NCBI RefSeq assembly: GCF_005886145.1
Contig: NZ_CP040504.1
Coordinates: forward strand, 1,240,001 to 1,304,000
Direction of reading: 5' to 3'
DNA length: 64,000 nt
Source of the DNA: Neisseria sp. oral taxon 014 str. F0314
Lineage (GTDB): Bacteria; Pseudomonadota; Gammaproteobacteria; Burkholderiales; Neisseriaceae
Of the stretch, positions 9,464-17,641 are shown one piece after another. The notes under the pieces were generated by a model, which saw only the letters and a program-made list of their open reading frames with translations, had not been told where the DNA came from and did not search any database. Positions within the stretch are counted from its first letter, which is position 1. Each line of letters begins with the position of its first letter. The position numbers were made by a program, and so were the translations under genes.

Positions 9464-10755
9464 TGTTTTAGTTTCCCCGTGATACTGTAAAGCGGATCAA
9501 GCACCCATTCATAAAGTTTCTTACGTTCGTGCAGAATATCCGCCTCCACCACCATGCCGATTTGCAGCGGTTTATTTTTGCCATATACCTTAATTGTCTG
9601 TTTTTCCAGCTTAACCTTTACCAAATACACCGGCTCGTTAGCTTGGGCCTGTACCATTTGATTTTCACTGTCGGCAGACGCTCCACCCAAACTGGCCAAT
9701 TCCTGTTTTCCTAGAGCGGTTTTCGCAATAGAAATAATTTTCCCTTGCGCATGCCCGAATTTCTGATAGGGATAAGCCTGATAACGCAATACCACCTTAT
9801 CATTAGGATTGATAAAACCCGCCGCCCGACTAGGCACATACAAATTCGCCACCAACTCCGTATTTCCCGGGACAATGCTCAACAATAGTTGAGAGGGACT
9901 AACCTGCTGGCCTACTTCCACATTGGAAGTACTCACATAGCCCGACTTACTGGCATGAACCGTTTGTTCCTGCTGTAAATCCAAATTCAATTCTTCCTGC
10001 TTAATCTCAGATACCGTACGGTTAAGCTGGCTCAATTCCGTTTCCTGCTTGGCCGGCAGGCTCTCCAAGGTTTGCTTTTGCGTATTCAATTCACGCAAAA
10101 CACCCGCTTGTTCCCGTTTCAACGCATTCAGTTGCGACACTTGGTCCAAATGCTCGTTTTCATACCCTATCATCTGCTGCTCGGAAATAAACCCCTGCTT
10201 GAGCAACGGCCGATATTTTTCAATGATTTGTTTTGCCAGTTGCACCCGTTTCTCTTGCCCCTGGATTTGACTGCGTATATCGGCCAGTTGGTTTTCCAAT
10301 TTGGCCACCGTATCGGTTAAAGTACGTTCTTCTCCCTGCTGAACTTTTTTCTGCCGTTCGATTTCCTGCAACAGCATGTCTTTCTTCATCTCGGCTTCTT
10401 TAACCAACTTGGCCCGCACATCGCCGCCACCGCTATATCGCGGCATAGAAATCGTCAGCAGCTCGTCTCCCTGTTGCACATAATCACCGTCAGCCACTTT
10501 TTTCGAGGTTACTACACCCGTATCAGGCGCATATACCCGCACCAAACCGGATACAGGCAAAAGCTGCCCTTCCACCGTAGTCTTGCGCGTGTAACTGCCG
10601 AAAAAGGCAAAAATAATCAAAGTAAACGCTCCCGCCGCCGCGCAGCAGGTCAAAAACACAAAAGAAAACGGCCGGGACAACACCACATGCCCCGTCCATT
10701 TATTCTTCTTCGCCTCGAAAATCTCCGGGCGGAAAAAACTATTGTTGTCGGCCAT
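9460..10755 (-). CDS. HlyD-family periplasmic adaptor of the peptide exporter
   Basis: This is the membrane fusion protein of a type I secretion system, linking the ABC exporter to a TolC-like channel. The start is taken as ATG 10755; a TTG six bases upstream is less likely. One N-terminal membrane helix (about residues 30-55) is followed by the first lipoyl half (VEGQLLPVSGLVRVYAPDTG), a long coiled-coil hairpin (about 105-260), the second lipoyl half (SGYVSTSNVEVGQQVSP) and a beta-barrel domain. The length of 431 residues fits the CvaA/HlyD bacteriocin adaptor group. It overlaps the exporter start by four bases, so the pair is co-translated. Confidence 0.9.
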   Translation of the reverse strand: MADNNSFFRPEIFEAKKNKWTGHVVLSRPFSFVFLTCCAAAGAFTLIIFAFFGSYTRKTTVEGQLLPVSGLVRVYAPDTGVVTSKKVADGDYVQQGDELLTISMPRYSGGGDVRAKLVKEAEMKKDMLLQEIERQKKVQQGEERTLTDTVAKLENQLADIRSQIQGQEKRVQLAKQIIEKYRPLLKQGFISEQQMIGYENEHLDQVSQLNALKREQAGVLRELNTQKQTLESLPAKQETELSQLNRTVSEIKQEELNLDLQQEQTVHASKSGYVSTSNVEVGQQVSPSQLLLSIVPGNTELVANLYVPSRAAGFINPNDKVVLRYQAYPYQKFGHAQGKIISIAKTALGKQELASLGGASADSENQMVQAQANEPVYLVKVKLEKQTIKVYGKNKPLQIGMVVEADILHERKKLYEWVLDPLYSITGKLKQ

Positions 10756-10757
10756 CG

Positions 10758-10946
10758 TCAACCCATTGGGAATTTTTTAGAAACAGGAACTACCTTAAAG
10801 GGGACAGCGGATACGGCAGACAGTTCCAATTTTTTGAACAAATATTTGATATAAAATATAAAACAACCGTAAAACAGGTTATTTTTGTATTTCGATAAGA
10901 AACGGTTACCGAAATACATAAACAACACATAAAGCTCTGTTACCAT
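10758..10946 (-). CDS. Small hydrophobic protein upstream of the adaptor gene (uncertain)
   Basis: The frame from ATG 10946 encodes 62 residues and ends three bases before the adaptor start. It is open further upstream, to a stop about 11055, through another strongly hydrophobic stretch (ILFFIFLVAYFLTY), with only TTG as an upstream start. Two to three membrane segments are predicted, with a basic C-terminal tail (VSKKFPMG). It could be a bacteriocin immunity protein or the end of a decayed membrane protein gene. No family is recognised and no strong ribosome binding site is seen. Confidence 0.3.
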   Translation of the reverse strand: MVTELYVLFMYFGNRFLSKYKNNLFYGCFIFYIKYLFKKLELSAVSAVPFKVVPVSKKFPMG

Positions 10947-11153
10947 TGACGTAAGAAATAATAACGTTCTTTTCAGACTGTTTTCAGGGTAAGTCAAGAA
11001 ATAGGCAACAAGAAAGATAAAAAATAAAATAGACGGTTGCTTGGAGCGGCAAAAGTAGACTATAAAAGCACTCTATCTCATTCAGCAATAGACACCATAC
11101 AACAAATGATTCAAACGTAATTACAATATTTTTTAATAAAATTAAATCACGAA

Positions 11154-11327
11154 TTACTTAGAAGCCATTTTATTCAATAAAGCCGCAAGAATGAAATATA
11201 ATACTGCAATAATAAATCCATAACCCAAAGATTTTCCAACGCCATAATTCGAAAGAAAATAATATCCGCAAAACAATACAACAAAAATTACAATACTAAT
11301 ATTTCTATATTTCACTGTTAAACTCAT
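11154..11327 (-). CDS. 57-residue two-helix membrane protein, candidate immunity protein
   Basis: ATG 11327 is preceded by GGAG at an ideal distance. The product begins MSLTVKYRNISIVIF and has two hydrophobic helices (about residues 11-25 and 36-52) joined by a short loop and ending in Lys. Small two-helix membrane proteins beside double-glycine peptide genes and their exporter are typically self-immunity factors; that role is inferred from position and topology only. It is shorter than usual gene-calling cutoffs and easily missed. A 16-bp perfect hairpin lies just upstream. Confidence 0.6.
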   Translation of the reverse strand: MSLTVKYRNISIVIFVVLFCGYYFLSNYGVGKSLGYGFIIAVLYFILAALLNKMASK

Positions 11328-11355
11328 AATTGAATCTCCAAATGATTCATAGCAG

Positions 11356-11397
11356 AAAGAAGTTTAACTATGTATATATGTATAGTTAAACTTCTTT
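11356..11397. promoter_or_regulatory. 16-bp perfect inverted repeat before the candidate immunity gene
   Basis: The arms AAAGAAGTTTAACTAT (11356-11371) and its exact complement (11382-11397) enclose a 10-base loop. It lies in the transcript between two small genes, about 25 bases before the ribosome binding site of the 57-residue gene. It may be an attenuator, an RNA processing site or a protein-binding operator. No U-run marks it as a standard terminator on the minus strand. Confidence 0.6.
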
Positions 11398-11409
11398 GCC
11401 ATCATAGTA

Positions 11410-11577
11410 TTACTGGCTTATCCAAAAAAGCCACCTATTATTGCACCAACTCCCATACCAACAGCCTAAAAATCCGACAATGGCAAAAATTCCCCAAATC
11501 CACATGATCAGATGCCTGTTCTTGTACCATTCTGTTACCGGTTGGCTTACCCTGCTTCCGTTACCTCCCTTTCCCAT
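11410..11577 (-). CDS. 55-residue membrane peptide, possibly frameshifted bacteriocin-like product
   Basis: ATG 11577 has a GGGG-containing ribosome binding site. The product is a short polar N-terminus (MGKGGNGSRVSQ) followed by a hydrophobic segment (LIMWIWGIFAIVGFL). In this frame it ends with an odd Trp/Asn-rich tail. One frame over, the same DNA reads AVGMGVGAIIGGFFG and then stops, a Gly-rich zipper typical of class II bacteriocins. Loss of one G near 11465 would join the two. It therefore looks like a small membrane peptide whose native end has been altered by a 1-base insertion, or a sequencing error. Confidence 0.45.
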   Translation of the reverse strand: MGKGGNGSRVSQPVTEWYKNRHLIMWIWGIFAIVGFLGCWYGSWCNNRWLFWISQ

Positions 11578-11602
11578 ATCGTCCACCCCAGTCACCCCGT
11601 CT

Positions 11603-11794
11603 TTAATAACGTGTATGTTTGAACGCCAGCGTCGTAATATTACTGCCGCCGGTCGGTGTGGAAAGCCTGACCCTACCTGCAGCCAAATCACGTTTATCGG
11701 GTTCGCCGACCACGCTGCCGTCGTCGGCATCACGGAAAAACACCACTCCACCACCGGAGATATAGTGTTGTTCAGATGTGTTCAATTCTTTCAT
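11603..11794 (-). CDS. Double-glycine-leader peptide precursor (63 residues)
   Basis: The leader MKELNTSEQHYISGGG fits the double-glycine pattern, and an AAGGA ribosome binding site precedes ATG 11794. Cleavage after GG would release a mature peptide of about 47-48 residues, rich in charged residues (RDADDG, GEPDKRDL) and lacking cysteine. The leader resembles those of the other three precursors here, so the C39 exporter at 7361-9463 should process it. Activity is unknown. It is less hydrophobic than typical pore-forming class II bacteriocins. Confidence 0.65.
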   Translation of the reverse strand: MKELNTSEQHYISGGGVVFFRDADDGSVVGEPDKRDLAAGRVRLSTPTGGSNITTLAFKHTRY

Positions 11795-11890
11795 ATTTAT
11801 TTCCTTAGCATTATTTCAGATATATAAACCGTCTGTTTATCCTGCGCTCTGCGCTAAAGATTTTTTAGACGGCCTCTAAAACGGTTTGGT

Positions 11891-12055
11891 TTACATAACC
11901 TCCTGCCGTATCGGCGGTAGCGGATACATTCCGTCTCTGTCTTCCCAAAGGGGGATCGGCTTCACGGGGAGAGACGGACTGATCCCGTAAACTGGTTTCG
12001 ATAAGATTAATCCGCCTGCAACTTTTTCCATCTCAAACAGTTTGATAACCTTCAT
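11891..12055 (-). CDS. Double-glycine-leader peptide precursor, proline-rich (54 residues)
   Basis: ATG 12055 follows a GGGAG ribosome binding site. The leader MKVIKLFEMEKVAGG is a classic double-glycine leader. The predicted mature peptide is 39 residues, starts LILSKPVYGIS and holds eight prolines, including PSLPVKPIPLW and YPLPPIRQE. A proline-rich secreted peptide could act on an intracellular target, as proline-rich antimicrobial peptides do, or serve as a signal; both are inference. It starts 22 bases after the preceding precursor gene ends, so the two are probably co-transcribed. Confidence 0.65.
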   Translation of the reverse strand: MKVIKLFEMEKVAGGLILSKPVYGISPSLPVKPIPLWEDRDGMYPLPPIRQEVM

Positions 12056-12076
12056 AAATCAAATCTCCCGAGCGCT

Positions 12077-12184
12077 TCAAAAACAAACAATATTCAAGAT
12101 ATTGAGCAGTGAATCTAAAGAGTCGCGGTTTTCGCGAAATCCGCCGCCCACGCGTCCAAGTTCTTGCATATTCAATTCATTCAT
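12077..12184 (-). CDS. Double-glycine-leader peptide precursor (35 residues)
   Basis: ATG 12184 has a strong AAGGAG ribosome binding site. The leader MNELNMQELGRVGGG is followed by a 20-residue mature peptide (FRENRDSLDSLLNILNIVCF) with an acidic/polar start and an aliphatic C-terminal half holding one Cys. The short size resembles peptide pheromones as much as bacteriocins. It is far below normal gene-calling length and is supported by its leader, its ribosome binding site and its neighbours. Confidence 0.6.
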   Translation of the reverse strand: MNELNMQELGRVGGGFRENRDSLDSLLNILNIVCF

Positions 12185-12278
12185 TGTTCTTAACTCCTTC
12201 TGTAACTTAAGTCGGCTTTTTAATGAAAGCCGTCACCAAATAAAAAAGATAAGGCGGCAAGCGTCCTCGCCCGCCGCC

Positions 12279-12410
12279 AAAAAATATTACGTTGCGCAAT
12301 AAATATATGAAGAAGCCTGTTGCTACGGATACACAATCCGCCTTCTGCCACACAGCCTCTATCAAATCCTCAAGGTTTTCACAACAATAATATTTTCATC
12401 AATTAAACCG
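12279..12410 (-). pseudogene. Possible decayed fifth GG-leader gene
   Basis: Between two precursor genes a minus-strand stretch reads ENLEDLIEAV and, one frame over, continues AEGGLCIRSNRLL. Together these resemble a double-glycine leader and mature start broken by a frameshift. No start codon or full frame survives. It is recorded as the only structure seen in this gap and could be chance. Confidence 0.25.
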
Positions 12411-12418
12411 ACTTTGGT

Positions 12419-12592
12419 TTAATTGCCATGGACTGCATCCCGTGCTTTTTTCCAAGCATCACTGATGTCGTCGCCTGCTTTAGAAAAACCTTTGCCCATT
12501 TCTTCCCAAAAATCTTTCCAGTCTTTACGGAAATCGCTCCAACGATAGCCGCCGGCAACCTGTTCCAATTCTTTTTGATTCAAAGTTTTCAT
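12419..12592 (-). CDS. Double-glycine-leader peptide precursor, amphipathic (57 residues)
   Basis: ATG 12592 (or 12595) follows GGAG. The leader MKTLNQKELEQVAGG is the best double-glycine leader in the cluster. The mature peptide of 42 residues begins YRWSDFRKDWKDFWEEMGKG and is rich in Lys, Asp and aromatic residues with helical spacing, so it is probably an amphipathic helix, like many leaderless or class II bacteriocins. It is the first gene of the minus-strand series leading to the exporter and has about 400 bases of AT-rich DNA upstream, where the operon promoter should lie. Confidence 0.72.
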   Translation of the reverse strand: MKTLNQKELEQVAGGYRWSDFRKDWKDFWEEMGKGFSKAGDDISDAWKKARDAVHGN

Positions 12593-12595
12593 CAT

Positions 12596-13007
12596 AAGCT
12601 CCTATACACAAGTTCTAGGTTAAAGATGGTTCATCACCCTACTTTTGGGTTCTGTACTTTTGTGAGTAGAAATTACCGACTTTGTTCGTTTGATTCCGTT
12701 ATTTTTCCGAAAAAATAAATCAGTATTTTTATACTCTAAAAACATATATCAGTATACTCACCCTTTTAAATAAAATACTTACCCCCTATAAACACCAATA
12801 TAACGGAAGCTACGACAAATGAGAAATTCTCTGAGGATGTAAATTTAAAATTACAAAAATAATTATCAGTAAAGTTTTACGTAGACAATTAAGATGTGTA
12901 TGATTAAGTAAGATATTTATTCTGTTCGGGTTATTTTCAAAAAAATTAAACTAATCCGAAAAAGGGGACTCTAAGTTTTCATCATTATTTCATAATCATT
13001 ATCCACC
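12596..13007. other. AT-rich divergent intergenic region (peptide operon / TolC-like gene)
   Basis: About 410 bases separate the first peptide precursor from the divergent outer membrane channel gene. The stretch is strongly AT-rich and holds short direct repeats on the minus strand (CAAAAGTA twice about 12650-12670; GAGTATA twice about 12730-12770) that could be regulator sites. No open frame or clear promoter pair was identified. Confidence 0.4.
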
Positions 13008-14330
13008 ATGCCGAAATTGAAAAAACTGCCGTTGTTTTTTTCGCTCTTTTCCATCCTCCCTACCATTGCCAATAGTTTTACCTTATTAGATGCCTGGCAG
13101 GCGGCTTTAGGTTATTCCGCCGATTTTTCAGCTGCAAAACATGAACGTGATGCAGAATCGGAAAAAAAGAATCAGGCACGGGCCGAGTTGCTGCCTCAAG
13201 TCAATGCCAACGCCACTTACCAAAAACAGCCTTATTCTCTTTCCTCCAACACCCAAAGCCGCGGCTGGAATGTACAGGCGACGCAGGTCTTATTCGACAG
13301 AAGCCTGTTTGCCCAATATAAGCAGGGTAAAATTAATGCGGAAATGGCAGATGCACGTCTATACGGCAGCGAAGACGAACTAAGGATAAATGTAGCAAAG
13401 GCTTACTTCGACATTTTGCTGAACAAGGATAAACTTGCCGCAATAACCGAAGAAAAAAGCGCTTATGCCCGACAGCTTCAACGTGCCCAGGAAATGTTCA
13501 AACAAGGTGCGGCCACTATTTTGGATACCAACGAAGCCAAATCCGGCTACGACGCCGCTCTAGCAAAGGAAATCAGTACGCTAGCCCAATTACAGGTGGC
13601 GGAAAATACGCTGGCCAACCTGACCGGACTGGACCCCAGCCAAATCAGTCCGGTGAAAAGCGATAAAAATCTAGCCGATTTTCTTGGAGAGTCGCAAGAA
13701 CAGGAATGGCAGGCTTTGGCCGAACAGCACAACCCCGAATGGCAGTTGCAGCGCAAAACGCTGGAAAACGCCACGCAAGCGGTAAAAGCCGCCAAAGGCA
13801 GCCGCCTGCCCACCCTCACCGTCAACGGCGGTTATCAAGACGACCACAGCACCTACCGTCAAGAATATTACGGAGGCAGCTCCGACCTGACTTACCGCAG
13901 CAAAGGCGGTATGTTTAATGTCCAGCTCAGGGTGCCGCTGTTCACCGGAGGTAAAATTTCCAGCCAAATCCGCGAAGCCGTCGCCCGCGAAATGCAAAAC
14001 AAAGATTTGCTGACCGCTACCGAAAGGAAAGTGCAACTCGAAGTAAGGCAGGCTTATCAAACTACCCGCAGCAGCAAAATCCAAACGCTTGCCCAGCAGC
14101 GCCTGTTGGAAAGCAACCAAGCCAAACTGGAAGCCACTTTGTTGGGGCGTCAGGTAGGCGTCAGGAATAATCTGGAAGAAACTCAGGCGCAGCAGGAAAA
14201 AGCCGATGCCGAACAAAAACTGGCCGAGGCGAAATACACCTACATCCAAGCCTATCTGAAGTTGCTGCAAAGTGCCGGCGTATTGGGAGACGAAGAAAGA
14301 ATCCGCCGCGTTGGAATGCTGTTGTTTTAG
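13008..14330 (+). CDS. TolC-family outer membrane channel of type I secretion
   Basis: This is an outer membrane efflux protein of 440 residues with an N-terminal signal peptide (KKLPLFFSLFSILPTIANS). The TolC-type repeats each begin with a long coiled-coil helix; typical elements are TLLDAWQAALGYSADF near the mature start, RVPLFTGGKISSQIREA at the second repeat and GVLGDEE at the end. It lies divergently from the peptide precursors and completes an ABC/HlyD/TolC export route with the genes at 7.4-10.8 kb. A dedicated channel beside the exporter suggests the system does not depend on a general TolC elsewhere. A DUS terminator follows. Confidence 0.88.
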   Translation: MPKLKKLPLFFSLFSILPTIANSFTLLDAWQAALGYSADFSAAKHERDAESEKKNQARAELLPQVNANATYQKQPYSLSSNTQSRGWNVQATQVLFDRSLFAQYKQGKINAEMADARLYGSEDELRINVAKAYFDILLNKDKLAAITEEKSAYARQLQRAQEMFKQGAATILDTNEAKSGYDAALAKEISTLAQLQVAENTLANLTGLDPSQISPVKSDKNLADFLGESQEQEWQALAEQHNPEWQLQRKTLENATQAVKAAKGSRLPTLTVNGGYQDDHSTYRQEYYGGSSDLTYRSKGGMFNVQLRVPLFTGGKISSQIREAVAREMQNKDLLTATERKVQLEVRQAYQTTRSSKIQTLAQQRLLESNQAKLEATLLGRQVGVRNNLEETQAQQEKADAEQKLAEAKYTYIQAYLKLLQSAGVLGDEERIRRVGMLLF

Positions 14331-14425
14331 CAGGCCTGCGCCGTACCGGATTTTCAAAATTATTTCTGACAATATCCATACGGGCGTGCACCGCATTCAG
14401 CCGACAGTACACGCAAAACACTCGA

Positions 14426-14458
14426 AAGGCCGTCTGAAAACATTTTCAGACGGCCTCC
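14426..14458. terminator. DUS inverted-repeat terminator
   Basis: AAGGCCGTCTGAAAA pairs with its complement around a 2-3 base loop, after the TolC-family gene, with two inverted AG-DUS copies. Confidence 0.85.
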
Positions 14459-14535
14459 TTATTATTTGCCGCGTTATCTATCTGATAGTATAGTTCCGTC
14501 TAAGCTTATTTCTTTAGGTTATATACCATACCAGC

Positions 14536-15603
14536 ATGAAAAAAATCCTCGTTACCGGCGGCGCGGGCTTTATCGGCTCCGCAGTCGTCCGCCATATCAT
14601 CAAAAATACTCAGGATTCCGTCGTTAACCTCGACAAACTGACCTACGCGGGCAATCTCGAATCGCTGACCGACGTAGCCGACAACCCGCGTTACGCTTTT
14701 GAGCAAGTGGACATTTGCGATCGTGCCGAACTTGACCGTGTGTTTGCCCAACACCGGCCAGATGCCGTCATGCACTTGGCGGCGGAAAGTCATGTCGACC
14801 GCTCTATCGATTCAGCAGGCGAATTCATCCAAACCAACATCGTCGGCACGTTCAACCTGCTTGAAGCCGCACGTGCCTACTGGCAACGGATGCCGTCTGA
14901 AAAACGCGAAGCCTTCCGTTTCCACCATATTTCCACCGATGAAGTTTATGGCGACTTGCACGGCACGGACGATTTGTTTACCGAAACTACGCCCTACGCC
15001 CCGTCCAGCCCCTATTCCGCTTCCAAGGCGTCCAGCGACCATCTCGTCCGCGCATGGCTGCGCACCTACGGTCTGCCGACCATCGTAACCAACTGTTCGA
15101 ACAACTACGGTCCGTACCACTTCCCTGAAAAACTCATTCCATTGATGATTCTGAACGCGCTCGACGGCAAACCGCTGCCTGTGTACGGCGACGGGATGCA
15201 AATCCGCGACTGGCTGTTTGTCGAAGACCACGCCCGCGCGCTGTATCAGGTTGTTACCGAAGGCGTCGGCGGCGAAACCTACAATATCGGCGGGCACAAT
15301 GAAAAAGCCAATATCGAAGTGGTCAAAACCATCTGCGCACTGCTGGAAGAACTCGTTCCTGAAAAACCAGCCGGCGTGGCGCGTTACGAAGATTTGATTA
15401 CCTTCGTGCAAGATCGCCCCGGCCATGACGTGCGCTACGCCATCGATGCCGCCAAAATCGGCAGGGAACTGGGTTGGAAACCGCAGGAAACGTTCGAATC
15501 CGGCATCCGCAAAACGGTGCAATGGTATTTGAACAACAAAACCTGGTGGCAAAACGTATTGAACGGCAGCTACCGTCTGGAACGTCTGGGAACGGGAAAA
15601 TAG
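14536..15603 (+). CDS. rfbB: dTDP-glucose 4,6-dehydratase
   Basis: RfbB converts dTDP-glucose to dTDP-4-keto-6-deoxyglucose in the dTDP-rhamnose pathway. The 355-residue SDR-fold protein shows the NAD-binding GGAGFIGSA at residues 8-16, [12 protein letters not shown], the catalytic pair region STDEVYGDL and YSASK (Tyr/Lys). A DUS 12-mer of the AT type lies in frame (ATGCCGTCTGAA at 14889). It is first of rfbB-rfbA-rfbC, the set found in region D of the meningococcal capsule locus. rfbD is not in the window, so a complete rhamnose pathway is not shown here. Confidence 0.96.
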   Translation: MKKILVTGGAGFIGSAVVRHIIKNTQDSVVNLDKLTYAGNLESLTDVADNPRYAFEQVDICDRAELDRVFAQHRPDAVMHLAAESHVDRSIDSAGEFIQTNIVGTFNLLEAARAYWQRMPSEKREAFRFHHISTDEVYGDLHGTDDLFTETTPYAPSSPYSASKASSDHLVRAWLRTYGLPTIVTNCSNNYGPYHFPEKLIPLMILNALDGKPLPVYGDGMQIRDWLFVEDHARALYQVVTEGVGGETYNIGGHNEKANIEVVKTICALLEELVPEKPAGVARYEDLITFVQDRPGHDVRYAIDAAKIGRELGWKPQETFESGIRKTVQWYLNNKTWWQNVLNGSYRLERLGTGK

Positions 15604-15873
15604 TTTTCAGACGGCCTTTAGGGAACACAGGCTTCTTGCGAAAGTTTAAATTTTCCAAGCAACAAACCCTAAGGTTTGTTGCCCGCTCCTCGGCAAGAGG
15701 GAGTCAAGGCCGAAACCCGACTGCTCTCAGACAGGTTTTCCGTCCCCCCTCTTCTTCTTACCGGAAAGGTTCAGGGGACAATCAATAATCTTTGCAAGCA
15801 AACAATTTCACAGAAAGCCCAATAAGGCCGTCTGAAAAAATTACACACATTCCAATATTATTAGGAGAAACTC

Positions 15874-16773
15874 ATGAAAGGCATCATCCTTGCCGGCGGC
15901 AGCGGCACGCGCCTTTACCCCATTACGCGCGGCGTGTCCAAACAGCTTCTGCCCGTATACGACAAACCCATGATTTATTACCCCCTGTCGGTTTTGATGC
16001 TGGCGGGGATACGCGAGATTCTGGTCATCACCACCCCCGAAGACAACGCCTCTTTCAGACGCCTGCTCGGCGACGGCGATGATTTCGGCATCTCCATCAG
16101 CTATGCCGAGCAGCCCAGCCCCGACGGTTTGGCGCAGGCATTCATCATCGGCGAGGAATTTATCGGCGGCGACAATGTCTGTTTGGTATTGGGCGACAAT
16201 ATTTTTTACGGGCAGTCGTTTACCCAGATGTTACAAAAAGCCGTTGCCAGGAATTACGGCGCAACCGTGTTCGCCTATCAGGTCAAAGACCCCGAACGCT
16301 TCGGCGTGGTCGAATTCAATGAAAACTTTAAGGCGTTGTCTCTTGAAGAAAAACCGCAACAGCCTAAATCCGACTGGGCGGTTACCGGCCTTTATTTCTA
16401 CGACAGCCGCGTCGTCAAATTTGCCAAACAGATTAAGCCGTCGGAACGCGGCGAACTGGAAATCACCAGCCTGAACCAGATGTACTTGGAAGACGGTTCG
16501 CTGTCGGTGCAGCTTTTGGGGCGCGGTTTCGCATGGCTGGACACCGGTACGCACGAAAGCCTGCTCGAAGCCGCTTCGTTCGTCCAAACCGTGCAGAACA
16601 TCCAAGGACTGCAAGTCGCCTGCCTCGAAGAAATCGCCTGGCGCAACGGCTGGCTTTCAGACGGCCGCTTGGAAGAACTGGCCCGGCCGATGGCGAAAAA
16701 CGAATACGGCCAATATCTGTTGCGCCTGCTAAAAAACAAACAAAGGCCGTCTGAAAAAGTTGGTGCAGCCTAA
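15874..16773 (+). CDS. rfbA: Glucose-1-phosphate thymidylyltransferase
   Basis: RfbA makes dTDP-glucose from glucose-1-phosphate and dTTP. The 299-residue protein starts [16 protein letters not shown], the nucleotide-binding signature, and carries LGDNIFYG and the VVEF and EEKP elements of the family. AGGAG precedes the ATG. About 270 bases separate it from rfbB; this gap contains part of a DUS and no gene. The C-terminus incorporates a DUS (RPSEKVG). A Correia element follows. Confidence 0.96.
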   Translation: MKGIILAGGSGTRLYPITRGVSKQLLPVYDKPMIYYPLSVLMLAGIREILVITTPEDNASFRRLLGDGDDFGISISYAEQPSPDGLAQAFIIGEEFIGGDNVCLVLGDNIFYGQSFTQMLQKAVARNYGATVFAYQVKDPERFGVVEFNENFKALSLEEKPQQPKSDWAVTGLYFYDSRVVKFAKQIKPSERGELEITSLNQMYLEDGSLSVQLLGRGFAWLDTGTHESLLEAASFVQTVQNIQGLQVACLEEIAWRNGWLSDGRLEELARPMAKNEYGQYLLRLLKNKQRPSEKVGAA

Positions 16774-16780
16774 ATTAAAT

Positions 16781-16921
16781 TAGTGGATTAAATTCAAATC
16801 AGTACAAGGTGACGAAGCCTCAGACAGGCACCAATCCACTTTGGTGCTCCTGCACCTTAAAAAATCGTTTCCTTTAAGCCTAGGCAAGGCAACGCCGTAC
16901 TAATTTGAATTTAATCCACCA
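16781..16921. repeat. Correia element (CREE/NEMIS)
   Basis: The ends TAGTGGATTAAATTCAAAT and its near-complement ATTTGAATTTAATCCACCA form terminal inverted repeats around about 100 bases of typical Correia core (AAGGTGACGAAGCCTCAGAC ... GGCAAGGCAACGCCGTACT). At about 141 bp it is close to the usual full-length form. In a transcript it folds into a long hairpin that RNase III can cut, and its ends can carry promoters, so it may uncouple rfbC from rfbA. Confidence 0.88.
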
Positions 16922-16980
16922 CACAATACCGAAACCGTAGAACCATACTTTCAGACGGCCTCAGTTCCCAAAGGACAAAC

Positions 16981-17520
16981 ATGAAACTCATCGACACTGC
17001 CATCCCCGAAGTCAAACTTTTAGAACCGCAAGTCTTCGGCGACGCGCGCGGCTTCTTTATGGAAACCTTCCGCGACGAATGGTTTAAAGCCAACGTCTGC
17101 GACCGCACCTTCGTGCAGGAAAACCATTCCAAATCAGGCAAAGGCGTATTGCGCGGCCTGCATTACCAAACCGAAAACACCCAAGGCAAACTCGTGCGCG
17201 TCGTCGTCGGCGAAGTGTTTGACGTTGCCGTCGATATGCGCAAAAGCTCGCCGACTTTCGGCAAATGGGCGGGCGAAATCTTGTCGGCGGAAAACAAACG
17301 CCAACTATGGGTACCCGAAGGTTTCGCGCACGGCTTTTACGTTTTGAGCGATGAGGCCGAGTTCGTCTACAAATGTACGGATTATTACAACCCGAAAGCC
17401 GAACATTCATTGATTTGGAACGACCCGTCAGTCGGCATAAACTGGCCGCTCCAAGGTGAACCGAACCTGTCTCCCAAAGACTTGGCAGGTAAAGTGTTAG
17501 CGGAAGCGGTAACGTTTTAA
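16981..17520 (+). CDS. rfbC: dTDP-4-dehydrorhamnose 3,5-epimerase
   Basis: RfbC epimerises dTDP-4-keto-6-deoxyglucose at C3 and C5. The 179-residue cupin has the family elements GDARGFFMETF near residues 20-30, the catalytic His region VLRGLHYQ, and PEGFAHGFYVLSD. AAAGGA precedes the ATG. It is separated from rfbA by a Correia element and followed after 121 bases by the Stealth capsule polymerase. Confidence 0.96.
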   Translation: MKLIDTAIPEVKLLEPQVFGDARGFFMETFRDEWFKANVCDRTFVQENHSKSGKGVLRGLHYQTENTQGKLVRVVVGEVFDVAVDMRKSSPTFGKWAGEILSAENKRQLWVPEGFAHGFYVLSDEAEFVYKCTDYYNPKAEHSLIWNDPSVGINWPLQGEPNLSPKDLAGKVLAEAVTF

Positions 17521-17641
17521 ACCACCTCAAAATAAGGCGGGCCTCACCACCCGCCGCTATTTCGCAGCATATGTTTATCCATAACAAATCGGGTTGCCTA
17601 TTTTTATTGTAATATTATGATTTCCCATTAGAAAGTTTTAA

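Noticed and set aside
14536-17520. Complete dTDP-rhamnose operon
   Set aside because: rfbD is missing from the window, so only rfbB, rfbA and rfbC are claimed.
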